Positions 46,014-55,595 of a DNA stretch of 64,000 bases are shown here, piece after piece (within the stretch, counting starts at the first letter, position 1; each line of letters starts with the position of its first letter). The notes beneath the pieces are model-generated. The model saw only the letters and a program-made list of their open reading frames with translations. It did not search any database and was not told where the DNA came from. This DNA is from Roseospira navarrensis (GTDB lineage Bacteria > Pseudomonadota > Alphaproteobacteria > Rhodospirillales > Rhodospirillaceae), in the NCBI RefSeq assembly GCF_009601025.1, contig NZ_WIVE01000007.1, positions 27,770 to 91,769 of the forward strand, in the 5' to 3' direction. The translations under genes were made by a program, and so were the position numbers.

Positions 46014-46803
46014 TCCGGACCACCCGCCCGCGGTTGTCTGCACGGGGCTGGCCAAGACCTTCGAGGACGGGACGGAGGCCGTCCGCCCCGTCGATCTGAC
46101 CGTCGGCGCCGGGCAGACCATCGCCCTGGTGGGGCCGTCGGGCTGCGGCAAATCCACGCTGCTGCGCATGGTGGCCGGTCTGGAGGCCCCGAGCGCGGGG
46201 CGGGTCGCGATCGCGGGACGACCGCCGGCCGAAACGCTGCGGCGCGCGGGGCTGGCGGTGGCCTTCCAGGACCCCTCGCTGCTGCCGTGGCGCACCGTGC
46301 GCGGCAACGTCAGGCTGGCCCTGCGCCTCGCGCGCCGCCCCATGGATGACGCGGACATCGACCACCTGCTCGCCCTCGTCGGGCTCGCCGGGTTCGAAGA
46401 GACGCGGCCGGCGGCCCTGTCCGGCGGCATGCGCCAGCGCGCGGCCATCGCGCGGGCGCTGTCCACGCGGCCGGGCCTTCTGCTGCTCGACGAGCCGTTC
46501 GGCGCCGTCGATGACCTGACGCGCCGCCAGTTGGCCCGGGACCTGCCCCGCCTTTGGGAGGCGCGCGGCACCACCACGCTGCTGGTCACCCATTCGGTCA
46601 GCGAGGCCGTCCGGCTGTCGGACCGGGTCATCGTGCTGTCGCCGCGTCCGGCCCGGGTGGTCGCGGAGATCGCCATCGGCCTGCCCCGGCCGCGCACGGA
46701 GGCGATCGGGGAGAGCGCCCAGGCCGCCGCCCTGACCCGCCAGATCTTTGCCGCCCTGTCCGACGGCATGGCGTCGCCCGCGACGGCGGGGCCCGCCTCA
46801 TGA
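46003..46803 (+). CDS. ABC transporter ATP-binding protein (SsuB/TauB-like)
   Basis: 266 residues. Walker A GPSGCGKST, signature LSGGMRQRAAIARAL, Walker B LLLLDEPFGAVDD and switch His in VTHSVSEAV. Starts at ATG 46003 inside the binding-protein gene (11-bp overlap); the stop overlaps the permease start as ATGA. Energises uptake with the adjacent permease. Confidence 0.92.
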   Translation: MGRDPDHPPAVVCTGLAKTFEDGTEAVRPVDLTVGAGQTIALVGPSGCGKSTLLRMVAGLEAPSAGRVAIAGRPPAETLRRAGLAVAFQDPSLLPWRTVRGNVRLALRLARRPMDDADIDHLLALVGLAGFEETRPAALSGGMRQRAAIARALSTRPGLLLLDEPFGAVDDLTRRQLARDLPRLWEARGTTTLLVTHSVSEAVRLSDRVIVLSPRPARVVAEIAIGLPRPRTEAIGESAQAAALTRQIFAALSDGMASPATAGPAS

Positions 46804-48350
46804 CGCCACAGGGGAGCCGGTTCGGCCCGTGGATCGGCGGTCTGCTGCTGCTGGCGGGGTGGGAGTTGGCGGATCGGCTGCTGTCGGACGCCTTCGTGCT
46901 GGCCGGCCCGGTCGCGGTGGCGCGGTTTCTCATGGATGAAGGGGCGCTGATGGGGCGCGCCCTGGCGGTGACGCTCGGAAACGCCGCCGTCGGCTTCGTC
47001 ATCGGCAATCTGGCCGCGCTGGCGCTGGCCGGCGTGGCGGTCGTCTGGCCGCGCAGCGAGCGGGTGGTCACGGGCCTCGCGCTGCTGGTGTTCTGTCTGC
47101 CCCTGGTGGCGACGGGGCCGATCCTGCGCGTCCTGTTCGGGCCCGGTCCCGGCCCGCAGATCACGTTGGCGGCGCTGGCGGTCTACTACACGACGCTGAT
47201 CCCGCTGCTGGTGGGCCTGCGCGCCGTGCCCGACACCTGGGTGGAGCTGGTGCGCAGCACGGGGCGGGGCCGGCTGGCGGTGCTGGTCCACGTTCGCGCC
47301 ATGGCCGCGCTGCCGGCGCTGTGCGCGGGCCTTCAGATCGCCGCGCCGGCCGCCTTTCTGGGCGCGATGGTGGGCGAGTTCACAGGCGCCGAGCGGGGCA
47401 TGGGCGTGCTCACCATCCGGGCCATGCGCGCCCTTGACGTGCCGATGACCTGGAGCCTCGCGACGGTGGCGACGGCGGTGGCCGTGCTGGCCTATCTGGC
47501 CCTCGGGGCGCTGGCCCGGCGGGTGCTGCGGGCGCCGCCCCCGGTGATCCTGGCCGCACCGTCGGTGCGATCCAAACAGGGTGCGGCATGGCGCGATGTG
47601 GCGCTGGTCGCCGCGCTCGCGCTGGGGGGCTGGGCCGCCGTGATTGGGCTGGGCGGCCTCAACCCCTTCTTCGCCAAGGGACCGGGGGACGTGGTCACGG
47701 CCCTGGTGTTCGCCCCGGATGCGCCGGAGACGCGGGCCACCCTCGGCGCGGCGCTGGCCGAGACGGCGGTTTTCCTGCTGCCGGGCTATGCCGCCGGTCT
47801 GGCCGCCGGGGCCGGTCTGGCGGTGCTGCTGGTGCTCCTGCCCGGCGTGGCGGGCACCGTGCTGCCGCTGGCCATCGCGCTGCGGTCGGTGCCGATCGTG
47901 ACCACCGCACCCCTGGTCGTGCTGCTGCTGGGGCGCGGCGCCCTGGGCACCATCGTGCTGGTCGCGGTCATGGTGTTCTTTCCCACGCTGGTCGCCTGCC
48001 TGCACGGCCTGCGCCAGACCCCGGGGCAGGTGCTGGACGTGTTCGACAGCTTCGCGGCCGGTCCGGTCACCCGCCTGATCCGCCTGCGCATCCCGGCCAT
48101 GTGGCCGGCCTTTTTCGCGGCGGCGCGGATGGCCGTGCCGGCCTCCGTCCTGGCGGTCACGGTGGTCGAGTGGCTGGCCACCGGCAGCGGGATGGGCCGG
48201 CTGATGGCGCTCTCCGCCTCCTTGTCGGATTACGACATGCTGTGGTCTTGTGTGGTGGTCGTCTCGGTGCTGGCGGCCCTGGGCTACGCGCTGGTGGGCG
48301 CCGTCGAGCGCCGCGTGCTGGCCGTCTACGCCCCGGAGCAGCAGACATGA
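46800..48350 (+). CDS. Double-length ABC transporter permease (two fused BPD-type domains)
   Basis: 516 residues, about twice the usual length. Two homologous permease halves are visible, each with an EAA-like loop: near EFTGAERGMGVLTIRAM in the first half, and near EWLATGSGMGRLMALS in the second. The fusion means one polypeptide can form the whole membrane channel for the ATPase dimer. About 11-12 membrane helices. Coupled at both ends by ATGA overlaps. Confidence 0.92.
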   Translation: MTPQGSRFGPWIGGLLLLAGWELADRLLSDAFVLAGPVAVARFLMDEGALMGRALAVTLGNAAVGFVIGNLAALALAGVAVVWPRSERVVTGLALLVFCLPLVATGPILRVLFGPGPGPQITLAALAVYYTTLIPLLVGLRAVPDTWVELVRSTGRGRLAVLVHVRAMAALPALCAGLQIAAPAAFLGAMVGEFTGAERGMGVLTIRAMRALDVPMTWSLATVATAVAVLAYLALGALARRVLRAPPPVILAAPSVRSKQGAAWRDVALVAALALGGWAAVIGLGGLNPFFAKGPGDVVTALVFAPDAPETRATLGAALAETAVFLLPGYAAGLAAGAGLAVLLVLLPGVAGTVLPLAIALRSVPIVTTAPLVVLLLGRGALGTIVLVAVMVFFPTLVACLHGLRQTPGQVLDVFDSFAAGPVTRLIRLRIPAMWPAFFAAARMAVPASVLAVTVVEWLATGSGMGRLMALSASLSDYDMLWSCVVVVSVLAALGYALVGAVERRVLAVYAPEQQT

Positions 48351-49399
48351 CCCCGCGCCCCGCCGCCTTCGCCATCCCCGGAGACATTGCAACCCCCACC
48401 GGCGGCTACCGCTATGAGCGGCGGTTGCTGGAGGGCCTGCGCGACCAGGGCCGCGATGTCCTGCACCTTCAGTTCGGCGGCTCCTTTCCCGATCCAACGC
48501 CGGCGGACATGGCGGACGCCGTGGCGCAACTGATGGCGCTGCCGCCCGAGCGCGCCGTCATCCTGGACGGGTTCGTCTCCGCCACCATGGATCCCGCGGC
48601 GTTGGCCCGGATGCCGGGGCCGAGCGTGGCCATGGTGCACCACCCCCTGGCCCTGGAGAGCGGCCTGGACGACACCCGGCGGGACCGGCTGGATCGGCTG
48701 GAGCGGGAGAATCTGGCGCTGATCTCGCATGTCCTGGTGCCCAGCCCGCACACCAGGCGGATCGTGACCGAGCAGTACGGTGTGCCCGCCGCGCGCGTCA
48801 CCGTCGCGCGGCCGGGGACCGATCGGCCCACTGGCCCGCGCGTGCCGGCCGATCCGCCGCTGATCCTGTCCGTCGGCATCCAGCACCCGCGCAAGGGCCA
48901 TGATGTCTTGCTGCAGGCGCTGACCCGGCTGCGGGACTTCGCGTGGACGGCGGTGATCGCGGGGGACTGCTATGACGCCGATCACGGCCGGCACCTGGAC
49001 GCGCTGCTGCTGTCCCTGGGGCTGGGCGGGCGCGTCCGGCTGACGGGGCGGGTCTCGGCCGCCGAACTGGACCGGCTGTACAGCACCGCGTCCGTGTTCG
49101 CGCTGGCGACCCGCTACGAGGGCTACGGGCTCGTGTTCGACGAAGCCCTCAGTTACGGACTGCCGATCGTGTCCTGTGCCACGGGGGCCGTGCCCGACAC
49201 CGTGCCGCCCGAGGCGGGGCTGTTGACCCAGCCGGACGACCCGGACGCCTTCGCCGATGCGCTGGCCCGCCTGCTGACGGATCGGGCCGCGTGCGACAGG
49301 CTGGCCAACGCGGCAGCGGCTGCCGGACTCGGCCTGCCCACCTGGGCGGACACGGCCGCCACGGCTGGGGCGGTGCTGGACGCGCTGCCGGGCGGCTGA
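48347..49399 (+). CDS. GT4-family glycosyltransferase
   Basis: 350 residues, GT-B fold. Nucleotide-sugar site features are LSVGIQHPRKGHDVLLQAL and the EX7E-type region YEGYGLVFDEALSYGLPIV. Start ATG 48347 overlaps the permease stop. It ends the operon 42551-49399. Its presence with a CDP-alcohol transferase and a sulfatase-like enzyme suggests assembly of a glycolipid or cell-envelope component. Confidence 0.9.
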   Translation: MTPRPAAFAIPGDIATPTGGYRYERRLLEGLRDQGRDVLHLQFGGSFPDPTPADMADAVAQLMALPPERAVILDGFVSATMDPAALARMPGPSVAMVHHPLALESGLDDTRRDRLDRLERENLALISHVLVPSPHTRRIVTEQYGVPAARVTVARPGTDRPTGPRVPADPPLILSVGIQHPRKGHDVLLQALTRLRDFAWTAVIAGDCYDADHGRHLDALLLSLGLGGRVRLTGRVSAAELDRLYSTASVFALATRYEGYGLVFDEALSYGLPIVSCATGAVPDTVPPEAGLLTQPDDPDAFADALARLLTDRAACDRLANAAAAAGLGLPTWADTAATAGAVLDALPGG

Positions 49400-49448
49400 C
49401 CCCGGGTCAGGCGTTGCCCCGCGCCCGCGTGACCCTACATGGTGTTCC

Positions 49449-50015
49449 ATGAAACACGATATCCCCGTCGCCCCAGAGATCATCGACGACCTGAGTTGGG
49501 ACGCGCCGTGGGCCGCCATCGGCAATCGTTGGGGCCTCGTCTCCGATCAGGTCATGGGCGGCGTGTCCGACGGCCGCATGACGCGCGAGACCGTCGCCGG
49601 CCGGACGGCGCTGCGCATGACCGGCCGCGTCAGCCTTGAGAACAACGGCGGATTCCTGCAACTCGCCCTCGACCTGGGCGACGCCGGGGCGCCCGTGGAT
49701 GCGCGCCGATGGACCGGGATCCGGCTCGATGTCGTCGGCACGGGCGAGACCTACAACCTGCACCTGCGCACCTCCGATCTCCAGCGGCCCTGGCAGTCCT
49801 ATCGCCAGAGCTTCCGCGCTCCGTCCACCTGGACGACGGTCCGGCTGCCCTTCGAGGGCTTCACCCCCCACCGGACCGATGCCCCCCTGGACCTATCGCG
49901 GCTGCGCCGGATCGGCATCGTCGCCATCGGTCAGGCGTTCCAGGCCGATATCGCCCTCGCCGACATCCGGTTCGATACGGTCGCGGACGCCGCGCCGCCC
50001 GGCCTGTTGGTTTAG
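49449..50015 (+). CDS. CIA30-like (complex I intermediate-associated protein 30 family) protein
   Basis: 188 residues, jelly-roll fold family. Recognised by NRWGLVSDQVMGGVSDGRM and VSLENNGGFLQLALDL, and FRAPSTWTTVRLPFEGFTP. No signal peptide. The bacterial role is unknown. It is separated by ~50 bp from the glycosyltransferase gene and may have its own promoter. Confidence 0.88.
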   Translation: MKHDIPVAPEIIDDLSWDAPWAAIGNRWGLVSDQVMGGVSDGRMTRETVAGRTALRMTGRVSLENNGGFLQLALDLGDAGAPVDARRWTGIRLDVVGTGETYNLHLRTSDLQRPWQSYRQSFRAPSTWTTVRLPFEGFTPHRTDAPLDLSRLRRIGIVAIGQAFQADIALADIRFDTVADAAPPGLLV

Positions 50016-50032
50016 GCCCGCGCGTCGCGCCT

Positions 50033-50074
50033 GACCATGGGCGTCTCACCATGGGCGTCTGACCATGGGCGTCT
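50033..50074. repeat. Three 14-bp tandem repeats after the CIA30-like gene
   Basis: The unit (g/c)accatgggcgtct occurs three times in a row between the convergent CIA30-like and protease genes. The middle copy differs at the first base only. Confidence 0.85.
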
Positions 50075-50099
50075 GTCCGCGCCCCGATGTGACGTCACT

Positions 50100-50900
50100 T
50101 CACCGCCAGCACAGCACGCGCGCCACGAACCGGCTGGCTCTTTCAAGCAGGGCGTCCTCGTCCAGGCGCTCGGTCGCCCGCGCCCACCGTGGCGCGACGC
50201 CCGACCGTTTCAGGAACGCCCAGGCCACCTTGCCGTTCACGGCGAACGCGAGGTCGTCCACGACCTTGCCGGTCTCCTCGTAGACCTTCGGCGTGTCGAT
50301 CGCTCCGAACACCACACCGACCACCGCGCCCGACTGGTCGAGGACCGGGCCGCCGCTGGCCCCCCGCCGGATATCGGCCTGAAACACGAACCGGGGCGTC
50401 AGGCGCGCCGGATCGAGCGTGGCGCGACCGGGCACGTATTGCGGCGTGATGGTGGGCCGCCCCCTGTTCGGGTAGCCGACCACGGCGACCGGCGCGTCGG
50501 ACAACGCCAGGCGTTCCCGGAACGCGGCCACATCCGGGGCCGGCGTGGGCGCGCGCAGCAACGCCAGATCATCCGCCTGGGACAGGGCGGCGACCCTGAC
50601 CTTCTCCTTGACACCGGCCGGGGTCTCGATGGACACGGCCTGGCAGCCCGAGACCACGTGGCTGTTGGTCAGGATCCAGCCGGCCCGGCCCACGAAAAAG
50701 CCGCTTCCGATCGAGCTCAGGCGAAGCGACGACTCAACCGGATGCTGCGGCCCGGCGAGGGCCCGGCGGATTCGGTCGATGCGCTCCTGTTCGGCGGCGT
50801 CGCGCTGTCCGTCGGCGGTGGCGCTCTGGCAATAGCCCACGACACCCAGGGCAATCAGACCGACGGCCACGGTGGCCCGGCTCACGATGGACTTGGGCAA
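50100..50900 (-). CDS. Periplasmic trypsin-like serine protease
   Basis: 266 residues. Signal peptide-like N-terminus (SRATVAVGLIALGVVGYCQSATAD). The triad is visible as His in LTNSHVV, Asp in ADDLALL and Ser in RRGASGGPVLD, as in DegP/HtrA-type chymotrypsin folds; no PDZ domain follows. I place the start at TTG 50900, because it has a perfect GGAGG 5 bp upstream and puts the signal peptide right at the N-terminus; longer versions add residues that do not fit. Confidence 0.88.
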   Translation of the reverse strand: MPKSIVSRATVAVGLIALGVVGYCQSATADGQRDAAEQERIDRIRRALAGPQHPVESSLRLSSIGSGFFVGRAGWILTNSHVVSGCQAVSIETPAGVKEKVRVAALSQADDLALLRAPTPAPDVAAFRERLALSDAPVAVVGYPNRGRPTITPQYVPGRATLDPARLTPRFVFQADIRRGASGGPVLDQSGAVVGVVFGAIDTPKVYEETGKVVDDLAFAVNGKVAWAFLKRSGVAPRWARATERLDEDALLERASRFVARVLCWR

Positions 50901-50999
50901 GATCGCCTCCCTGCCTGTGATCGCCGGGCATCGTACCGCAAGTTCCGGGTCGTTCGACACCGGCCGATGCGGGGCGGCCCGAGGGCACCCGATCCGCCG

Positions 51000-52748
51000 T
51001 CAGGGCGCCGCCGCCCATCGGTCCCGCCCGCCGGACTTGGCGGCATACAGGGCCTGGTCGGCCCGCTGGACCAGGGCTTCATGGTCCTCCATCCCACTGG
51101 TCATGACCGCCACGCCGATGCTGACCGTGAACGACAGGGTCGCGGTCCCGTCGATCTCGATCCGTGCCGCGCGGATGGCGGCCAGCAGGCGTTCGGCCAT
51201 GGCGATGGCCCCCGTCTCGTCCGTTTCCGGCAGCAGGACCGCGAACTCCTCGCCACCGATCCGCCCGAGCCGATCCGAGGACCGCAAGCACGAAGAGGCC
51301 AACCCGGCCAGGGCGACCAGGACCCGGTCGCCGGCGGGATGGCCGTGGCTGTCGTTGATCTTCTTGAAATGATCGGCATCGATCAACAGCAGGCCCAGCG
51401 GCCGCCCATGCCGCCGCGCCAGATGAAAGGCGCGCGCGGTCGCGGCCATGAAGGCCCGGCGGTTCAGAAGGCCGGTCAGCCCGTCGGTGTCGGCCAGACG
51501 CCTCAGTTTGGCCTCCAGCGCCTTGCGCTCGGTGATGTCCCGCAGCACGCCCACATGGAGGTTCTCGCCGCCGTACAGTGTTTCGCTAACCGTGATCTCG
51601 ACGGGAACGGCCGTGCCGTCCTTGCGGCGGGCCACGATGTCGCGCCGTCCGCCCATGGTATGCGCGGCGGTTACCTTGGCGTTGCGCACATAGCCGTCGT
51701 GATGGGTCGCGACATCCGGGAACATGAGCGAATTGACCGAAAGGCCGATCACCTCGGTCGGCGCATAGCCCAACATGGCGCCCGCGCCGTCATTGAACTC
51801 GCGGATGATGCCGTCGGCGCCGATGACGATGACGCCGTCCCGCGTGGTTTCCAGAAAGGCGCGCGTCCGCTGCTCGCTGGCTTCAAGGCGAACCCCTTTG
51901 CGCAGGAACAGGAACAGCAGCACCGCCAATCCGGCGCTGACCGCCACGGCCGCCAGTTCCATGACCAGCACCAGACCGCCGCCTGTCTTCCATCCGCCGA
52001 CCGGGGCGGCGGCCAGCAGCCAGTGCCCCCCCGGCACCGCCACGGGCACCCGCACCGCATCGCCGGTGAAGAGGGTCGGGTCGCCCATGATCATGGCGCC
52101 GTCGGGCCCCTGGCCGTCCCGCCCCTTCATGGCGAACCGAATGTCCCCGCGACGCGGGGCCAGCCCCACCGCGCCGAACAGGCTGTCGGCATCGAGCACC
52201 AGACTCAGGATGCCCCAATAGTCCCCATTGTCCAGAAACACCGGCGTGCGGCTGATGAGCCCGTTGCCGCCCTGCACCAGGGCGAAGGGACCGCCCAGCA
52301 CGGTTTCCCGGCGTTCGATGGCCCGCTTGACGGAGGGCCACTGGGCCGGCACATCCGGATAGAAGAGGCCGATCGCGGCCTCGTTGCCCTTCAGGGGATA
52401 GATGTGCGTGATGCGGTTGCCCGGCGCGATACCGACGTTGCGGAGGTGCTGGCCCAGCCGATAGAGCGTCCGCAACGCGGCCGTGGTGCGAGTCTCCTCC
52501 AGATCGGGCACGGCGATCACATGGGCCGCCAGACCGTTGGCCAGGAACACGTTGGTGTTGATCTCGGCTTCCAGCGCCGTGCGCAAGGCGGCCACGGTTT
52601 CGGTGACGCGGGCGCGCAGGTCCTGGGCTTCGCGGGCCTGTTCGGTGAGGGCGACGAAGCGCACGGCGGCGACCAGCACCAGACACAGCGCCAGCGAGAT
52701 CAGGGCATCGCGAACCAGATGATGGGAGCGTCGCCGATGTGCGGGCAT
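51000..52748 (-). CDS. Membrane diguanylate cyclase: CHASE-PAS-GGDEF
   Basis: 582 residues. First helix about 12-32, a periplasmic CHASE sensor domain (ITHIYPLKGNEAAIGLFYP, LISRTPVFLDNGDYWG), second helix about 270-295, PAS domain (TTRDGVIVIGADGIIREFN), then GGDEF with active site GGEEF and an inhibitory I-site RSSD five residues before it. It should make c-di-GMP in response to a periplasmic signal, with product inhibition. Confidence 0.93.
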   Translation of the reverse strand: MPAHRRRSHHLVRDALISLALCLVLVAAVRFVALTEQAREAQDLRARVTETVAALRTALEAEINTNVFLANGLAAHVIAVPDLEETRTTAALRTLYRLGQHLRNVGIAPGNRITHIYPLKGNEAAIGLFYPDVPAQWPSVKRAIERRETVLGGPFALVQGGNGLISRTPVFLDNGDYWGILSLVLDADSLFGAVGLAPRRGDIRFAMKGRDGQGPDGAMIMGDPTLFTGDAVRVPVAVPGGHWLLAAAPVGGWKTGGGLVLVMELAAVAVSAGLAVLLFLFLRKGVRLEASEQRTRAFLETTRDGVIVIGADGIIREFNDGAGAMLGYAPTEVIGLSVNSLMFPDVATHHDGYVRNAKVTAAHTMGGRRDIVARRKDGTAVPVEITVSETLYGGENLHVGVLRDITERKALEAKLRRLADTDGLTGLLNRRAFMAATARAFHLARRHGRPLGLLLIDADHFKKINDSHGHPAGDRVLVALAGLASSCLRSSDRLGRIGGEEFAVLLPETDETGAIAMAERLLAAIRAARIEIDGTATLSFTVSIGVAVMTSGMEDHEALVQRADQALYAAKSGGRDRWAAAP

Positions 52749-53013
52749 GACCGCGGTCTCGCTGGCTGGGGGGCAGACGGGCGCGGACCCGTCTATGCCC
52801 GGGCGGCGCCGGGCGCCGCACGGTCCGGCGGTCGCCCTTCGGTGTCGGTGTCAATGACGGATCGCAAGACCGCCGCGACCCCCCAGCCTAACTGACCTGC
52901 CGGGTCGGACCAATCCTCCGTGCGCTGCACTGCCGAAAGGCATAGACCCTGGGGCGGCGCCGGGGTCGCCCCCGCCCGGATCACGGCCGGGCCGGGGCGG
53001 GGCGGGCCGGGCC

Positions 53014-54762
53014 CTACCCGTCCGCCGGCAGGGTTTCCACGAACAGGTAGCCCCATTCGGCGCGGAAGTCCGGGTGGCGGGCGTGCATCGCGTCCAGACG
53101 GCGGCCCAGGCGCTCAAGGTAGGGGGCGGCCGGCTCCACGGTGGGCCGGTCGGGGGCGATCTCCAGCGGCCGCGAGGTGCCGAAGACCAGGACGACCTCC
53201 TGCCCGAAGGGCGGCGCGATGGTCAGGCGCGGCCCGCTGCCCACATCGGCCGGGTCGCCGAAGGTGAAGGTCCGCGCCGGGTCCTCGAAGCGATAGGGCG
53301 CCAGCGGCCCGGGCGTCAGGTGGATGACCTGGCCGCCGCTGTCGAAATAGTCCATGTGGATCCAGGCCGGAAAGTCCGGCGATTCCACGGTCAGCGTCAG
53401 GGTCTCGCCGTCGCGGAAGCGCCGGATGCCCGCATGGGCGGCCGCGCCGACGGTCAGCGGCGTGTCCGCCTGATCGGCCGACTGCGCCATGGGCAGGGCG
53501 TCCAGGCGGGCCAAAACGGCACACTGCGGTTCGGGCAGCAGCAGCACATCCGCCCGCACGCCGAAGGCCTCGCCGACGATGGCCGCGACCCGGGCCTGGA
53601 TATCGGCCCGCACGGCGTCGTTGGGGACATGCCCGCGCACCGTCAGATCGCCGGTGCCGGGATCGAGCGAGGCCTCCAGCCGACTGCACGGAGCCGCCGC
53701 GAGCGTCCGTGTCAGGCGGTCGCGCACCGACGCGCCGCTGGCCGCGCGCACGGCCCCGGGGTAGGGGGCCAGAAAGGTCTGGATGGACGCCAGGGCCTGC
53801 GGGTCCAGGGCCTCGGCCCCGCCGATCTCCCACGACGATCCCGCCGCCGTCACGGATGCGAGCTGCGCGGGCGGCGTGGGCGTCACGGCCGCCGCCGGGG
53901 GCGCCCGCGCGGGAACCCGCCCAGCCAGGGCCGCCGCCGGGATGACGCCGGGAGTCCGGGCATCGGGGGCCTCGGACGCCGCCACGGCCACCGACGCGGC
54001 GCGGGCGGCCGCGGCGGGCCGCGCCGGCAGGGGTTCGGCCGCGACGGTGGGGGCGGATGCGGTCCTGCCCGCCAGGTCGGTGGCGACCGGGGCCGCCGCC
54101 GCCAGGGGCTGGCTCCCGGTATCCGCGGGCCTCGCGGACTCCACGGGCGGCGTGGTCGCCGCCACGACCCGCGCGTCCTCGCGGACGGGCGCCATCGGGA
54201 CGGTGGCGGCGGGGGCCTCGCCCCCCAGCACCGTCGAGGCCGGCCGGGCCGGCATGGCCACCCGCGCGGGAGACGGGATCGCCGACATCGCCGGGCCTGC
54301 CGCCACAGAGGCGGGCGGGACCGGGCGCGCAGCCGGAACCAGGGCGGCGACCACCGCATCCGAGGGGTCCGCCGGCGTCACCGGCTCTCGGGACGGAGAG
54401 ACCGACGCCACGCGCGCCGCGTCGGGTTGCGCGGCGTCCGCCCGTGTGCGCGGCACCGCCCCCGCCGTGAGGCGTTCGCCCCCGAGCGCTTCGGCCTCGG
54501 ACCGCTGATGGGTGTCTTCGGCCGGCGCGGCCCGTCCCCGCTCCACCGTCTGGGTGGCGACGCGCAGGGCCGACGGAGGCTCGTCCGGCGCCTCGACCGG
54601 CGCGGGCGACACCAGCCCCATGACCAGACCGATCACGCCCCCATGCACGACGACCGACAGGATGAGCGCCACGACCCAGAGGATCGCCGCCCGCAGCGGG
54701 GTCGTGTCTGTCGCGCGCCCTGGAGCCATTTCCGACCGTCCCCGGCTGTATCCTCCCGTCAC
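53014..54762 (-). CDS. TonB-like anchored periplasmic protein with C-terminal DUF4384 domain
   Basis: 582 residues. One N-terminal helix (about 25-48) as in TonB, a ~270-residue Ala/Pro-rich extension, a BON-like piece (LTVRGHVPNDAVRADIQARV), and a DUF4384 domain (FRDGETLTLTVESPDFPAW, HLTPGPLAPYRF) instead of a TonB C-terminal domain. GTG 54762 overlaps the upstream ExbD stop (GTGA); ATG 54729 is an alternative start. Operon position shows it is the energised partner of the ExbB/ExbD complex. Substrate unknown. Confidence 0.82.
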   Translation of the reverse strand: MTGGYSRGRSEMAPGRATDTTPLRAAILWVVALILSVVVHGGVIGLVMGLVSPAPVEAPDEPPSALRVATQTVERGRAAPAEDTHQRSEAEALGGERLTAGAVPRTRADAAQPDAARVASVSPSREPVTPADPSDAVVAALVPAARPVPPASVAAGPAMSAIPSPARVAMPARPASTVLGGEAPAATVPMAPVREDARVVAATTPPVESARPADTGSQPLAAAAPVATDLAGRTASAPTVAAEPLPARPAAAARAASVAVAASEAPDARTPGVIPAAALAGRVPARAPPAAAVTPTPPAQLASVTAAGSSWEIGGAEALDPQALASIQTFLAPYPGAVRAASGASVRDRLTRTLAAAPCSRLEASLDPGTGDLTVRGHVPNDAVRADIQARVAAIVGEAFGVRADVLLLPEPQCAVLARLDALPMAQSADQADTPLTVGAAAHAGIRRFRDGETLTLTVESPDFPAWIHMDYFDSGGQVIHLTPGPLAPYRFEDPARTFTFGDPADVGSGPRLTIAPPFGQEVVLVFGTSRPLEIAPDRPTVEPAAPYLERLGRRLDAMHARHPDFRAEWGYLFVETLPADG

Positions 54763-55163
54763 GGCGGTGTCGGTGTCACCACCAGCACCACCGGCGTCGC
54801 CCCGGTCTCCTCCAGGGCCGCGACCAACGCCAGCAGGTCGCGCACCGGCGCGTCGGCATGCACATTCAAGCGCAGGCGCTCCAGGTCGCCGGCCTCGACC
54901 CGGCCGCGCACCGCCGCCACCAGCGCCGCCCGCTCCGTCGGCTGGCCGTCCAGGGCCAGATCCGCCGCCGGACTCATGCTGACCGTCATCCCGCCGGCGG
55001 GCAGGGACTCCCCGGATGTGGCGATGGGCGGGATCACCTCGAACGGCGCGCTGGCGTCCAGCCGCCCCACCAGCAGGAAGAACACCAGCAGGAAGAACGT
55101 CACGTCGATCAGGGCGACGATGGTTTCCGCCGGCGCGCGGCGCGAGGAGCGGGACAGGCGCAT
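54759..55163 (-). CDS. exbD: ExbD/TolR-type biopolymer transport protein, second copy
   Basis: 134 residues. The single helix carries the proton-path Asp in ALIDVTFFLLVFFLL, with a small periplasmic domain after it. ATG 55163 overlaps the stop of the first ExbD gene by one base (TGATG). Confidence 0.9.
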   Translation of the reverse strand: MRLSRSSRRAPAETIVALIDVTFFLLVFFLLVGRLDASAPFEVIPPIATSGESLPAGGMTVSMSPAADLALDGQPTERAALVAAVRGRVEAGDLERLRLNVHADAPVRDLLALVAALEETGATPVVLVVTPTPP

Positions 55164-55591
55164 CAGGGGCCGTCCAGGCGCAGCAGGTTGACGGCGCGAA
55201 CCCCGGCCGCCTGGGCCACGTCCAGCACGCGGACCAGGGCCTGGGTGGTGGCCGCCCCGGCCGGCAGCACCAGCAGCCGGGCGCCCGGGTCCTCGGTCAC
55301 CCGCGCCGCCAGGACTTCGCCCAGAGCCTCCGGCGTCAGGACGCGGCCCTGCCACACCAGCGCCCCGTCGGCGCGCACCCGAACGAGCATGGCCGCCCCG
55401 GCCGCATCACCCGCCGTTGCCCCGCGCGCGGGCGGCATGTCCTCTTCCGCCCGGTCGATCATGGGGATCATGTCCAGGTTCAGATACGTGGACGTGACCA
55501 TGAAGAACACGAGCAGGATCAGCATGACGTCCACCAGGGGCGTCAGGGGGATCGCGCTGCCGCGCGGCGCCGTGCCTCGGGCCAGCCGCAT
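55163..55591 (-). CDS. exbD: ExbD/TolR-type biopolymer transport protein, first copy
   Basis: 142 residues. Helix PLTPLVDVMLILLVFFMV with the conserved Asp, then a periplasmic domain. Starts 4 bp after the ExbB stop. Two different ExbD proteins per ExbB is common in non-TonB-classical systems. Confidence 0.9.
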   Translation of the reverse strand: MRLARGTAPRGSAIPLTPLVDVMLILLVFFMVTSTYLNLDMIPMIDRAEEDMPPARGATAGDAAGAAMLVRVRADGALVWQGRVLTPEALGEVLAARVTEDPGARLLVLPAGAATTQALVRVLDVAQAAGVRAVNLLRLDGP

Positions 55592-55595
55592 GCCG

